This document shows, piece by piece, positions 47,624-55,980 of a stretch of DNA of 64,000 nucleotides. The notes under the pieces are model-generated. The model searched no databases and had not been told where the DNA came from. It worked only from the letters and a program-made list of their open reading frames with translations. This DNA is from Burkholderia pseudomultivorans (GTDB taxonomy: Bacteria > Pseudomonadota > Gammaproteobacteria > Burkholderiales > Burkholderiaceae), in assembly GCF_001718415.1 (NCBI RefSeq), contig NZ_CP013378.1, positions 434,001 to 498,000 on the forward strand, in the 5' to 3' direction. Both the position numbers and the translations under genes were made by a program. The number at the start of each line of letters is the position of its first letter. Within the stretch, counting starts at the first letter, position 1.

Positions 47624-47660
47624 TCGAACGCTCAGTCTTCGAACTCATACAGGAATCGTC

Positions 47661-48512
47661 ATGGCCATCGAAACCGTCGGCGTCGTGGGCGCCGGAACCA
47701 TGGGCAACGGCATTGCGCAGACCGCCGCCGTTGCAGGACTCAACGTCGTGATGATCGACGTCAGCGACGCAGCGCTCGACAAGGGGCTCGCGACGCTGAA
47801 GGGCAGCCTCGAGCGGCTCGTGTCGAAGGACAAGCTCGACGCCGCGACGCGCGACGCCGCGCTCGCGCGCATCACGACCTCGACCGACTACGCAAAGCTG
47901 GGCGCGGTCGACATCGTGATCGAAGCCGCGACCGAGAACGTCGAGCTGAAAGGTCGCATCCTGAAGCAGATCGAGGCCGTCGCGCGGCCCGACGCGATCA
48001 TCGCGACCAACACGTCGTCGATCTCGATCACCGCGCTCGCGGCGCTGCTCGCCGACCCGTCGCGCTTCGTCGGCATGCACTTCTTCAATCCGGTGCCGCT
48101 GATGCCGCTCGTCGAGATCATCCGCGGGCTGCAGACGAGCGATGCGACGGCCTCGTCGGTGCGCGCGCTGACCGAGCGCTTCGACAAGTCGCCGATCGGC
48201 GTGCGCAATTCGCCGGGCTTCGTCGTGAACCGGATTCTCGTGCCGATGATCAACGAAGCGTTCTTCGTGCTGGCCGAGGGGATCGCGTCAGCCGAGGAGA
48301 TCGACGCGGGGATGAAGCTCGGCGCGAACCATCCGATCGGGCCGCTCGCGCTCGCGGATCTGGTCGGGCTCGACGTGTGTCTCGCGGTGATGGACGTGTT
48401 CCTGAAGGACTTCGGGGATCCGAAGTATCGTGCGTGCCCGTTGCTGCGCGAGATGGTGTCGGCGGGACGGCTCGGCCGGAAGACGGGGCGCGGGGTGTAT
48501 GACTACGCTTGA
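47661..48512 (+). CDS. 3-hydroxyacyl-CoA (3-hydroxybutyryl-CoA) dehydrogenase
   Basis: 283 residues from the ATG at 47661, AGGAA upstream. NAD-binding [17 protein letters not shown], then [47 protein letters not shown] with the catalytic His, and the C-terminal domain [20 protein letters not shown]. It oxidises 3-hydroxyacyl-CoA to the ketoacyl-CoA used by the thiolase just upstream. No enoyl-CoA hydratase is in the operon, so that step must come from elsewhere. Confidence 0.95.
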   Translation: MAIETVGVVGAGTMGNGIAQTAAVAGLNVVMIDVSDAALDKGLATLKGSLERLVSKDKLDAATRDAALARITTSTDYAKLGAVDIVIEAATENVELKGRILKQIEAVARPDAIIATNTSSISITALAALLADPSRFVGMHFFNPVPLMPLVEIIRGLQTSDATASSVRALTERFDKSPIGVRNSPGFVVNRILVPMINEAFFVLAEGIASAEEIDAGMKLGANHPIGPLALADLVGLDVCLAVMDVFLKDFGDPKYRACPLLREMVSAGRLGRKTGRGVYDYA

Positions 48513-48546
48513 CGCTTGACGTTTGACGCGGGAAGTTTGGTTCGAG

Positions 48547-48578
48547 CGGGCCGGCGCCGGTAACCGGGCGCCGGCCCG
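48547..48578. terminator. strong hairpin, bidirectional terminator candidate
   Basis: A 12-base stem (CGGGCCGGCGCC with GGCGCCGGCCCG) and 8-base loop lie between the convergent hydroxyacyl-CoA dehydrogenase and TetR genes. There is only a weak T-rich tail, but the position fits termination from both sides. Confidence 0.65.
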
Positions 48579-48615
48579 TTCGTGCTTTCGGGCATGAGGG
48601 CCGCGCGCGCTGCGC

Positions 48616-49281
48616 CTACGTGTCGAACCCCGGCACCTCTCGCGGCAACACCCGCTTGAACATCGCAAGCATCTGCCGCGCCGCCTTCGGCGGCAACGTA
48701 ATCGCGTGGCGCACCGCTGCCGCGATCTGCACCATCATCAGCTCGGCAAACGCGGTTCGCTGCGTGCGCGGCACGTCGGGGGCGACCCGTCCGAGCGCAT
48801 CCGCGAACAACGCCGTCAGAAACGCACCGTCGTCGCGATCGAGCGCCTGCAGCGCGCGATCGGCCTGCGTGGCGCGCCAGATGTCGCGCATCAGCGGCTC
48901 GTCGACGAACATCCGGTAGTAGCTGTCGGTGATGCGGCACAGCGTGTCGTGCAGGTCGTCGATCGCATGCATCCGGTCGAGGTCGCGCCTCACGCATGCG
49001 TGCCCGATCTCGTTGTAGCGCTCCGCGAGCGTGCCGATCACCGCCGCCTTGTCCGGGAAGTACTGGTACAGCGAGCCGAACGAGATGCCGGTCCGCTCGA
49101 CGATGTCGCTCATCCGGAACGCATCGCAGCCTTTCTCGATCATCACCTCCGACGCGCACGCGAGGATGCGCTCGTAGCGTTCGCGACTGCGTTGCTGGGT
49201 CGGGACGAGACGTGCGCGGGCCGGCGCGGTCGCTTCCGCGGCCGGATCGTCGGCGTCCTGCCCTGATTTCTGTCGCGCCAT
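48616..49281 (-). CDS. TetR-family repressor
   Basis: 221 residues. The N-terminal DNA-binding domain is at about residues 32-80 (RYERILACASEVMIEKGCDA, DIVERTGISFGSLYQYFPDK). The C-terminal ligand domain has no recognised subclass, but FVDEPLMRDIWRATQADRAL is typical of regulators with a TetR_C_11-like fold. It is divergent from an NmrA-like gene across a 94-base gap containing a near-perfect operator, so self-regulation and control of that operon are likely. Confidence 0.92.
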   Translation of the reverse strand: MARQKSGQDADDPAAEATAPARARLVPTQQRSRERYERILACASEVMIEKGCDAFRMSDIVERTGISFGSLYQYFPDKAAVIGTLAERYNEIGHACVRRDLDRMHAIDDLHDTLCRITDSYYRMFVDEPLMRDIWRATQADRALQALDRDDGAFLTALFADALGRVAPDVPRTQRTAFAELMMVQIAAAVRHAITLPPKAARQMLAMFKRVLPREVPGFDT

Positions 49282-49308
49282 GCGGCCTCCGGAAAAACTT
49301 GACGTTCC

Positions 49309-49356
49309 AAATGCGAGAGTCTATCGTGTTTTCAAATGCGAGACGTTCTCGCATTT
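49309..49356. promoter_or_regulatory. TetR operator region, three AAATGCGAGA half-sites
   Basis: AAATGCGAGA, CGT, TCTCGCATTT (49334-49356) is a perfect 10-base inverted repeat. A third copy of AAATGCGAGA lies at 49309-49318. All are in the gap between the divergent tetR and NmrA-like genes. Confidence 0.75.
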
Positions 49357-49375
49357 TTACGGCAAGGGGACGCAT

Positions 49376-50200
49376 ATGTCGGCACTTCCGGTTGTCATCG
49401 TCGGCGGGTCGGGCAAAACGGGCGCACGAGTCGACGCGCGCCTGCGCGCACGCGGCATCGCCACCCGACCCGTTTCGCGCACGTCGTCCGTCCGGTTCGA
49501 CTGGACGGCGCCCGAGACCTGGCCGGCCGCGCTCGAACGCGCGTCCTGCGCGTACGTGACCTTCCAGCCCGACCTCGCGGTGCGCGGCGCGCCGGAAGCG
49601 ATCGCCGCGTTCGCGCGGCTCGCGCGGGAAAGCGGCATCGAGCGCGTGGTATTGCTGTCGGGCCGCGGCGAACCGGGTGCGCAGGCCGCCCAGGCCGCGC
49701 TGCAGGCGTCGGGCGTGGGGTGGGGCGTCGTGCGGGCGAGCTGGTTCAACCAGAATTTCTCGGAAGGCTATCTGCTCGACAGCGTGCTGGCCGGCGAGGT
49801 CGCGTTGCCGGCCGGCGCGGTGCGCGAGCCGTTCGTCGATGCAGACGACATCGCCGACGTCGCCGTGGCGGCCCTTACCGACGCACGGTTCGCGAACCGC
49901 ATGATCGAAGTCACGGGGCCGCGCGCGCTGACGTTCGCCGAGGCCGTCGACGAGATCGCGCGCGCGGCGGGCCGGCCGGTCCGCTACCGCGAGATTTCGT
50001 CCGCGGCGTTCGTTGCCGGCTTGCGCGAAGCCGGTGTGCCGGGCCCGGTCGTCGCGCTGCTCGGCGAACTGTTCGACGTGGTCCTCGACGGTCGCAACAG
50101 CGCCGTCGCGGACGGGGTCCGCGCCACGCTCGGGCGGCCGGCTCGCGACTTCGCCGACTATGCGCGCGCGACGGTCGCGACCGGCGTGTGGCGCGCATGA
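49376..50200 (+). CDS. NmrA-like NAD(P)-binding protein
   Basis: 274 residues from the ATG at 49376 with AAGGGGACG upstream. Atypical SDR: nucleotide-binding VVIVGGSGKTGARVDARLRA, then SGIERVVLLSGRGEPGAQAA, SWFNQNFSEGYLLDSVLAGE, and EVTGPRALTFAEAVDEIARA. It lacks the classical YxxxK active site, as NmrA and quinone-oxidoreductase-like relatives often do. It may sense redox state or reduce quinones. The TetR operator upstream indicates inducible expression together with the overlapping next gene. Confidence 0.88.
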   Translation: MSALPVVIVGGSGKTGARVDARLRARGIATRPVSRTSSVRFDWTAPETWPAALERASCAYVTFQPDLAVRGAPEAIAAFARLARESGIERVVLLSGRGEPGAQAAQAALQASGVGWGVVRASWFNQNFSEGYLLDSVLAGEVALPAGAVREPFVDADDIADVAVAALTDARFANRMIEVTGPRALTFAEAVDEIARAAGRPVRYREISSAAFVAGLREAGVPGPVVALLGELFDVVLDGRNSAVADGVRATLGRPARDFADYARATVATGVWRA

Positions 50201-50688
50201 CGATGATCGCGCTCGCGACTTCCGTGCTGCTATGGGGCTCGGCCATCGGCTGCGGCTTGATGGCCGGCGTCTATTTCGCGTTCTCGACGTTCGTGATGAC
50301 GTCGCTCGGGCGAATCGCGCCGGCGGCCGGCGTGGCCGCGATGAACGCGATCAACGTCGAGATCGTGCGCTCGCCGTTCATGCCGCTTTTCCTGGGCACG
50401 ACGCTGTCGGCGCTTGCGTTGGCCGTGATCGCGCTGGTCGGCCGGGCGCAGCCGGGGGCAGTCGCGATCGTCGCCGGCGCGGCGCTGTACGTGGGCGGCA
50501 TGTTCGCGGTGACGATGGCCGTCAACGTGCCGCTCAACGACGCGCTCGCGTCAGTCGATCCGGCGACGACGCAGGGAGCGGCGCTATGGTCGCGCTATCT
50601 GCACGACTGGACGAGATGGAATCACGTCCGCACGGTGGCTTCGGCGGCGGCGTGCGTGCTTTTCATCGTCGCGATTGCGGTGCGCTGA
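50197..50688 (+). CDS. DUF1772 (anthrone oxygenase-like) membrane protein
   Basis: 163 residues; its ATG overlaps the NmrA-like stop (ATGA), showing translational coupling. Four hydrophobic helices with the family pattern GLMAGVYFAFSTFVMTSLGR, AMNAINVEIVRSPFMPLFLG, NVPLNDALASVD and WTRWNHVRTVASAAACVLF. Related proteins act as anthrone oxygenases in polyketide pathways; here it is more likely a detoxification partner of the NmrA-like protein. Confidence 0.88.
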   Translation: MTMIALATSVLLWGSAIGCGLMAGVYFAFSTFVMTSLGRIAPAAGVAAMNAINVEIVRSPFMPLFLGTTLSALALAVIALVGRAQPGAVAIVAGAALYVGGMFAVTMAVNVPLNDALASVDPATTQGAALWSRYLHDWTRWNHVRTVASAAACVLFIVAIAVR

Positions 50689-50778
50689 CGATCTGCGATT
50701 CGCACGCCTGTTTGGGCAGGCGACCTTTTCGACCGCGCTCATGCGCGCCATTCCGTTTTTCGTCGCGGCCCGCCACCC

Positions 50779-51579
50779 CTACGCATAAAACGCCGACGGC
50801 GACATGCCGAAATGCCGCTTGAACATCGCGGAGAACGCGCTCTGGCTGCTATAGCCGTGATCCATCGCGACGGTCAGCACCTTCTCGCCATGCGCGAGGC
50901 GCTTGAGCGCGAGCAGCAGCCGCGCCTGCTCGCGCCAGCGGCGGAAGCTGAGTCCCGTCTCGCGCTGGAACGCGCGATGCAGCGTGCGGACCGACAGGCC
51001 GAGCAGGTCGGCCCATTCGGCGATCGTGCGCATGTCGTCGGGTGCGGCGACGAGCGTGTCGCAGATCGTCCGCAGCCGCGCATCGTGCGGCCAAGGCAGA
51101 TAGAGCGGCAGCAGCGGCGCAACCGTCACCTCGGCGAGCAGCAGGTGCATCAGGTGATCGTGGCGCGAGCCGGGCGCGTAGTCGAGCGGCACGTCGACCG
51201 CGGCAAGGATCAGCTCGCGCAGCAGCGGATGCACTTCGACGACGCAGCTTCGCGCCGGCAGGTGCTCGATCGCGCCCGGCTCGACGAACACGGTGCGCAT
51301 CTGCACGTCGCCGCTCATCTGCACGGTGTGGTCGAGGCCCGCTTCGAGCCAGACGCCGCGCGTCGGCGGCACGACCCAGGACGCGCCTTCGGACTGCACG
51401 TGCATCACGCCCTCGATCGCATACAGCAGCTGCGCGCGGCGATGACGATGCGGCGCGATCGACGTGCCGTGCGCATACGTCGCCGCCATCGCCGAGACCG
51501 GCATCGGCGTCGATTCGTAGCGCAGGTGCGCGCCGGGCGGCGTGGACTCGATTGTCCGATTCGCGACAGGTCGTGGCAT
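50779..51579 (-). CDS. AraC-family regulator with cupin N-domain
   Basis: 266 residues from the ATG at 51579. The N-terminal cupin (HGTSIAPHRHRRAQLLYAIE, VVPPTRGVWLEAGLDHTVQM) is followed by a C-terminal HTH (LGLSVRTLHRAFQRETGLSF, AMDHGYSSQSAFSAMFKRHF). It is divergent, with a 90-base gap, from an EamA exporter gene, and very probably controls it. Confidence 0.93.
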   Translation of the reverse strand: MPRPVANRTIESTPPGAHLRYESTPMPVSAMAATYAHGTSIAPHRHRRAQLLYAIEGVMHVQSEGASWVVPPTRGVWLEAGLDHTVQMSGDVQMRTVFVEPGAIEHLPARSCVVEVHPLLRELILAAVDVPLDYAPGSRHDHLMHLLLAEVTVAPLLPLYLPWPHDARLRTICDTLVAAPDDMRTIAEWADLLGLSVRTLHRAFQRETGLSFRRWREQARLLLALKRLAHGEKVLTVAMDHGYSSQSAFSAMFKRHFGMSPSAFYA

Positions 51580-51669
51580 TTTGGCGTGAGACAGGCAGTT
51601 GGGCGGACGGGCACGATGGCGTTCCGATTCACGCCAGGGGCCTGTCACGATATTAATCGGTCGAACGCC

Positions 51670-52578
51670 ATGAACAAGTCCTCTTTTCTGTTTCCCTTCT
51701 GCGCGATCGCGCTGTGGGCCGGCAACGTCGTCGTGTCGAAGCTGTCGGCCACGACGATCGATCCGTCGGCCATCACGTTCTATCGGCTGCTGCTCGCCGT
51801 TGCGCTGATGAGCGTCTTCACGCTGCGCGGCGCATGGCGCAATCGCGCCCAACTCGCCGCGCATCTGCCGAAGCTGGCGGTGCTCGGTTTTCTCGCGATG
51901 GCGCTGTTCCAGAGCCTGTCGTACGAAGCTGCCAAAACCACCACCGCGACCAATATGGCGATCATCACCGCGCTCGTCCCGCTGCTGACGATGGCGCTCA
52001 GCTCGCTGCTGCTCGGCGATCCGCCGGGCGTGGGGATGGTGGCCGGCGGGATGCTGTCGCTCGCGGGCGTCGTCTACCTGATCAGCGGCGGGCATCCGCT
52101 GACGATCGCCGCGCGCGGCGTGCAGCCCGGCGACCTGCTGATGCTGGCCGCGTCGGGTGCCTACGCGCTGTACGGCGTATTGCTGAAGCGCTGGCACATG
52201 GGTGCGCTGCCGGCGTGGCAGTCGACCTATGTGCAGGCGATCGTTGCGCTCGCATGCATGGTGCCGATGCTGCTGCGGCTGCCCGCGCCGGCGGTGTGGC
52301 CGACGCGCGCCAGCGTGCCGCTGATTCTCTACGCGGGCGTGCTGGCGTCGGTGGTGCTGCCGTATCTGTGGATGCAGGGCGTGAAGCTGCTCGGCCCGAG
52401 CCGTTGCGCGATGTACATGAACCTGTTGCCGGTGATGACGGCCGGCATCGCGATCGTACTGCTCGGCGAATCGCTGAAGCCGTATCACGTGATCGGCGGC
52501 GGCGTCGCGCTCGTCGGCGTGGTCATCGCGCAGCGGTTTCCGGTGCGGGCCAGTGCGCCGCAAGGAGCCGGCCGATGA
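51670..52578 (+). CDS. EamA/DMT-family transporter
   Basis: 302 residues, ten predicted helices in two EamA repeats (CAIALWAGNVVVSKLSATTI, YRLLLAVALMSVFTL; SGAYALYGVLLKRWHMGALP). Drug/metabolite exporter type; substrate unknown. Its last bases overlap the start of the following ATPase gene. Divergent from the AraC gene. Confidence 0.93.
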   Translation: MNKSSFLFPFCAIALWAGNVVVSKLSATTIDPSAITFYRLLLAVALMSVFTLRGAWRNRAQLAAHLPKLAVLGFLAMALFQSLSYEAAKTTTATNMAIITALVPLLTMALSSLLLGDPPGVGMVAGGMLSLAGVVYLISGGHPLTIAARGVQPGDLLMLAASGAYALYGVLLKRWHMGALPAWQSTYVQAIVALACMVPMLLRLPAPAVWPTRASVPLILYAGVLASVVLPYLWMQGVKLLGPSRCAMYMNLLPVMTAGIAIVLLGESLKPYHVIGGGVALVGVVIAQRFPVRASAPQGAGR

Positions 52579-53531
52579 GCGCCGATCGCGACTGCTGCGA
52601 GCCGCTTCCGCCGTCCGGCACGCGCGTGCCGGGCCTCGTGCATCAGCTCGAGCGGATCGCGGCCGCGCTCGAAGCGATGACGGGCGCCGCACAGCCGGCG
52701 GCGGTCGATTTCGATGCGGCCGTCGCGTTCCGCTGGCGCGGTTTCGACCGTACGCATCGCGCGGCGCCGCTCGAACCGGTCGTGTCGCCGTCGCTGATCG
52801 CGTTCGACGCATTGCGCAACGTCGGCCGGCAGGCGGCGATCGTCGAACGCAACACGCGGCAGTTCGTGCGCGGCTGCGCGGCCAATCATGTGCTGCTGAC
52901 GGGCGCGCGCGGCACCGGCAAGTCGTCGATCGTGAAGGCCTGTCTGCATGCGTTCGCGGCCGACGGGCTGCGGCTGATCGAAGTCAGCAAGGAAGGGCTG
53001 AACGATCTGCCGGCGATCGTCGAGCTGGTGCGCGCGCGGCCCGAGCGCTACATCGTGTTCTGCGACGACCTGTCGTTCGAGGCGGGCGAAACCGGCTACA
53101 AGGGGCTGAAGACGGTGCTCGACGGCTCGGTCGCGAGCGACCTGTCGAACGTGCTGGTGTACGCGACGTCCAATCGCCGGCATCTGCTGCCCGAGCATGC
53201 GAGCGACAACGCGGACGTGTCGCGCGCGGCGAACGGCGAGCTGCATCCGGGCGATGCGGTCGAGGAGCGGATCTCGCTGTCCGAGCGCTTCGGGATCTGG
53301 GTGACGTTCTACGGCTTCACGCAGGACGAGTATCTGGCCGTCGTCGCGAGCCGGCTCGACGCGGCCGGTTTCGACGCCGCGCAGATTCGCGCGGCGCGCG
53401 AGCCCGCGCTGCAGTGGGCGCTCGAACGCGGTGCGCGGTCCGGGCGGATCGCCGCGCAGTTCGCGCGCGATTACGCGGGGTGGCTCGCGGACGAAGCCGG
53501 CGCGCCCGCGCCGGCACGGCGCACCGGATGA
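52575..53531 (+). CDS. DUF815 AAA-type ATP-binding protein
   Basis: 318 residues; the ATG overlaps the transporter stop (ATGA). Walker A NHVLLTGARGTGKSSIVKAC near residue 110, Walker B PERYIVFCDDLSFEAGE, and a sensor-like region NVLVYATSNRRHLLPEH. The flanking sequences ALRNVGRQAAIVERNTRQFV and VEERISLSERFGIWVTFYGF are characteristic of the DUF815 family. The role of the family is not established. Coupling to an exporter gene may be chance. Confidence 0.9.
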   Translation: MSADRDCCEPLPPSGTRVPGLVHQLERIAAALEAMTGAAQPAAVDFDAAVAFRWRGFDRTHRAAPLEPVVSPSLIAFDALRNVGRQAAIVERNTRQFVRGCAANHVLLTGARGTGKSSIVKACLHAFAADGLRLIEVSKEGLNDLPAIVELVRARPERYIVFCDDLSFEAGETGYKGLKTVLDGSVASDLSNVLVYATSNRRHLLPEHASDNADVSRAANGELHPGDAVEERISLSERFGIWVTFYGFTQDEYLAVVASRLDAAGFDAAQIRAAREPALQWALERGARSGRIAAQFARDYAGWLADEAGAPAPARRTG

Positions 53532-53574
53532 GCGCGGCGCGGCGGCTGCGGCATCGGTGCGGCCGCGCGCGCTA

Positions 53575-54285
53575 CTACGTCGACGTGCCGGTGGGTGCGG
53601 TCGTGTCGTGGCGCGCGTCGGCGATTTCGTCGGGATTCGCCTGACGCAGCGTCGCGATCCATTTGTCGCCGTTCCGATGCAGCTTCCATACGAAATACGG
53701 GCGGGCGTCCGCCTCGTCAGGCGCGGGCTGCGGTTGCTGCCTGCGCGGCGGCCGGTGCGCGCCGCTGCCGCCGTCGCCCTTGCCGCTGCTGCGTAGCGGC
53801 CCGATGCCCATCGCGATCATCACGGTCCCCATGATCACCATCAGCAAGCCGAATACGAGCGATCGCTTCCACTCGCCGTCCATCACTTCCTCGTTGCGGC
53901 GCGCGATGCCGGGAAACGTCTCCGAGACGCGCAGCCCGTCGATTTCCGCGTTGTCGCAGTAGACCACGGTCAGCGCCGCGCGTTGCCCGTCGATAACCGA
54001 CATCGGCGTATCGTGCGCGTAGGTCGGTGCATTGTCGGGTTGCCACTGCGTGTCGTAGGTGCGACCGGCGCCATAGCGGAACCGCGCGTCGACTTCCCAG
54101 TAGTAGTGCTGCTTGCCGGAGCGCAACGTCAGTCCGCACCGCTCGATCGTGGCCGGTACGTGCGGCCACGCGTTCGCGCGCAGCAGGATCGCCGAATCGA
54201 CCACCGCGCCGGCGCCGGCCACGGCGAATATCAGGCCGAGCACACCGAGGAAGACCATGCGCAGGACGGTGAAGAGCGTTTTCAT
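53575..54285 (-). CDS. DUF3592-like membrane protein
   Basis: 236 residues from the ATG at 54285; a start three codons earlier is also possible. Helix 1 is near residues 5-32 and helix 2 near 140-160 (LVFGLLMVIMGTVMIAMGIG). Between them is the extracytoplasmic domain with the family pattern (WPHVPATIERC, YYWEVDARFRYG, LTVVYCDNAEIDGLRVS). The tail is Arg/Pro-rich and soluble. Function unknown. Confidence 0.82.
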   Translation of the reverse strand: MKTLFTVLRMVFLGVLGLIFAVAGAGAVVDSAILLRANAWPHVPATIERCGLTLRSGKQHYYWEVDARFRYGAGRTYDTQWQPDNAPTYAHDTPMSVIDGQRAALTVVYCDNAEIDGLRVSETFPGIARRNEEVMDGEWKRSLVFGLLMVIMGTVMIAMGIGPLRSSGKGDGGSGAHRPPRRQQPQPAPDEADARPYFVWKLHRNGDKWIATLRQANPDEIADARHDTTAPTGTST

Positions 54286-54372
54286 GGGGCACACGAAGGG
54301 CGCGACCGGCGCGCGGTAGCGCCAAGCGTATCACCGTGAGCGCGCCCGGCGATACGCCGATGCTGCGCGTCG

Positions 54373-55053
54373 TCAGTAAGCGCCGTCGTCCGTGCGCCGA
54401 TCGGTCACGATCGCCACCCCCGAACTCGTGCCGAGCCGCGTCGCGCCGGCCTCCAGCATCGCGAGCGCGGTCGCGCGGTCGCGTACGCCGCCGGACGCCT
54501 TCACGCCCATCTCCGGCCCGACCGCGCGGCGCATCAGTGCGACGTCGGCGAGCGTCGCGCCGCCGTGGCCGAAGCCGGTCGACGTCTTCACGAACGCGAC
54601 GCCGAGCGCGCGGCACATCTCGCAGACGCGCACCTTCTCGTCGTCGGTCAGCAGGCCGGTCTCGAGTATTACCTTGAGCGGCACCGCGCCGCAGGCCCGA
54701 TGCACGGCTTCGATATCGGCCTTCACGTCGTCGGCGCGGCCGCTCTTCAGCGCGCCGAGATTGATCACCATGTCGATCTCGCGCGCGCCGGCGGCGATCG
54801 CGGCCGTGGCCTCGAACGCCTTCGCGGCGGACAGCCCCGCGCCGAGCGGAAAGCCGACGACCGCGCAGACGCGCACGCCGGTATCGGCCAGCTCGCGCGC
54901 GGCGAGCGGCACGTTCGCCGAATTCACGCAGACCGAATAGAAGCGATGCTCGGCCGCCTGGCGGCAGAGTTCGCGGATCTGCGCGTCGCTCGCGTCGGGC
55001 GCGAGCAGCGTGTGATCGATGGTTTGGGCGAGTTGGGCGTTGGAAAGCGACAT
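54373..55053 (-). CDS. deoC: deoxyribose-phosphate aldolase
   Basis: 226 residues. Schiff-base Lys156 in [16 protein letters not shown], Lys185 in [10 protein letters not shown] and Asp94 in [11 protein letters not shown] reproduce the active site. It splits 2-deoxyribose-5-phosphate into glyceraldehyde-3-phosphate and acetaldehyde. It is divergent from the DeoR-type gene across 137 bases. With the deoK/deoP/deoX-like genes it completes a deoxyribose pathway. Confidence 0.96.
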   Translation of the reverse strand: MSLSNAQLAQTIDHTLLAPDASDAQIRELCRQAAEHRFYSVCVNSANVPLAARELADTGVRVCAVVGFPLGAGLSAAKAFEATAAIAAGAREIDMVINLGALKSGRADDVKADIEAVHRACGAVPLKVILETGLLTDDEKVRVCEMCRALGVAFVKTSTGFGHGGATLADVALMRRAVGPEMGVKASGGVRDRATALAMLEAGATRLGTSSGVAIVTDRRTDDGAY

Positions 55054-55100
55054 GTTTCAGGACTCCACGGGGCGCGTGCCGAACCGGCACACGGAAAGTT

Positions 55101-55114
55101 GATGTTTTCACATC
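55101..55114. promoter_or_regulatory. dyad between deoC and the DeoR-type gene
   Basis: GATGT, TTTC, ACATC: a short inverted repeat in an AT-richer part of the divergent region, a possible DeoR-type operator. Confidence 0.35.
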
Positions 55115-55190
55115 GGTTTGTTACAAATACGACATTCCGGCCAGGCCCGCGCGCCCGGCACGACGAGCGACGGGCAAGCAGGATACAGGC

Positions 55191-55961
55191 ATGGAAACGA
55201 AGAAGGGCGAACGGATCAAGACGCTGATGAACGTGCTGCAAGGGCAGAACGCGATTCATCTGAGGGAAGTCGCCGAGCTGTTCGGCGTGTCCGAAATGAC
55301 GATCCGCCGCGATCTCGCCGACAACCCGCACGGCCTGAGCCTGATCGGCGGCTATGTGACGCGCCATTTCGCCGCGCAGCGCAGCGACATCGGCGAATAC
55401 CTGATCAGCGCCGAGAACAACCGGCAGACGGAAGAGAAGCGCCGGATCGGCAAGCTCGCCGCGCAGTTCGTGAAGACGGGCGACACGATCTTCGTCGATT
55501 GCGGCTCGACCACGCCGTTCATCGTCGACTTCATTCCGGACGATCTCGAATTCACGGCCGTCTGCAATTCGCTGAACGTGTTCGCGAAGCTGCAGCAGAA
55601 GCCGCATTGCAGCGTGATCCTGTGCGGCGGCGTGTATCACCGCAAGAACATGGTGTTCGAGTCGGTCGCCGAGACGGGCATCCTCGACACGGTGCGCGTG
55701 TCGAAGGCGTTCATCTCGGCGGCTGGCGTCAGCGACCGCTGCGGCGTGACCTGCTTCAACTTCCACGAGGTCGACGCGAAGAAGAAGGTGATGCAGCGCG
55801 CGCAGAACCGCTTCCTGCTGGTCGACCACACGAAGTTCGACGAAGTGCGCGCGGCCTATTTCGCCGATCTGACCGACTTCAACTACGTGATTTCCGACGG
55901 GCAGCTGAGCCGCCGCTATGAAACCGCGATCCGCGACCACGGGATCGCGCTCGTGACCTGA
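55191..55961 (+). CDS. deoQ: DeoR-family repressor of deoxyribose genes (DeoQ-like)
   Basis: 256 residues. N-terminal DeoR HTH (ERIKTLMNVLQGQNAIHLRE, LFGVSEMTIRRDLADNPHGL) and a C-terminal sugar-phosphate sensor domain (DTIFVDCGSTTPFIVDFIPD, LCGGVYHRKNMVFESVAETG, VSKAFISAAGVS, FLLVDHTKFDEV). Gene content around it (deoC divergent, deoX/deoP/deoK convergent) matches the Salmonella deoQKPX region plus deoC, so control by a deoxyribose phosphate is likely. The symbol is by context. Confidence 0.85.
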   Translation: METKKGERIKTLMNVLQGQNAIHLREVAELFGVSEMTIRRDLADNPHGLSLIGGYVTRHFAAQRSDIGEYLISAENNRQTEEKRRIGKLAAQFVKTGDTIFVDCGSTTPFIVDFIPDDLEFTAVCNSLNVFAKLQQKPHCSVILCGGVYHRKNMVFESVAETGILDTVRVSKAFISAAGVSDRCGVTCFNFHEVDAKKKVMQRAQNRFLLVDHTKFDEVRAAYFADLTDFNYVISDGQLSRRYETAIRDHGIALVT

Positions 55962-55980
55962 CGGCGGGCGGCGCGGTGCG

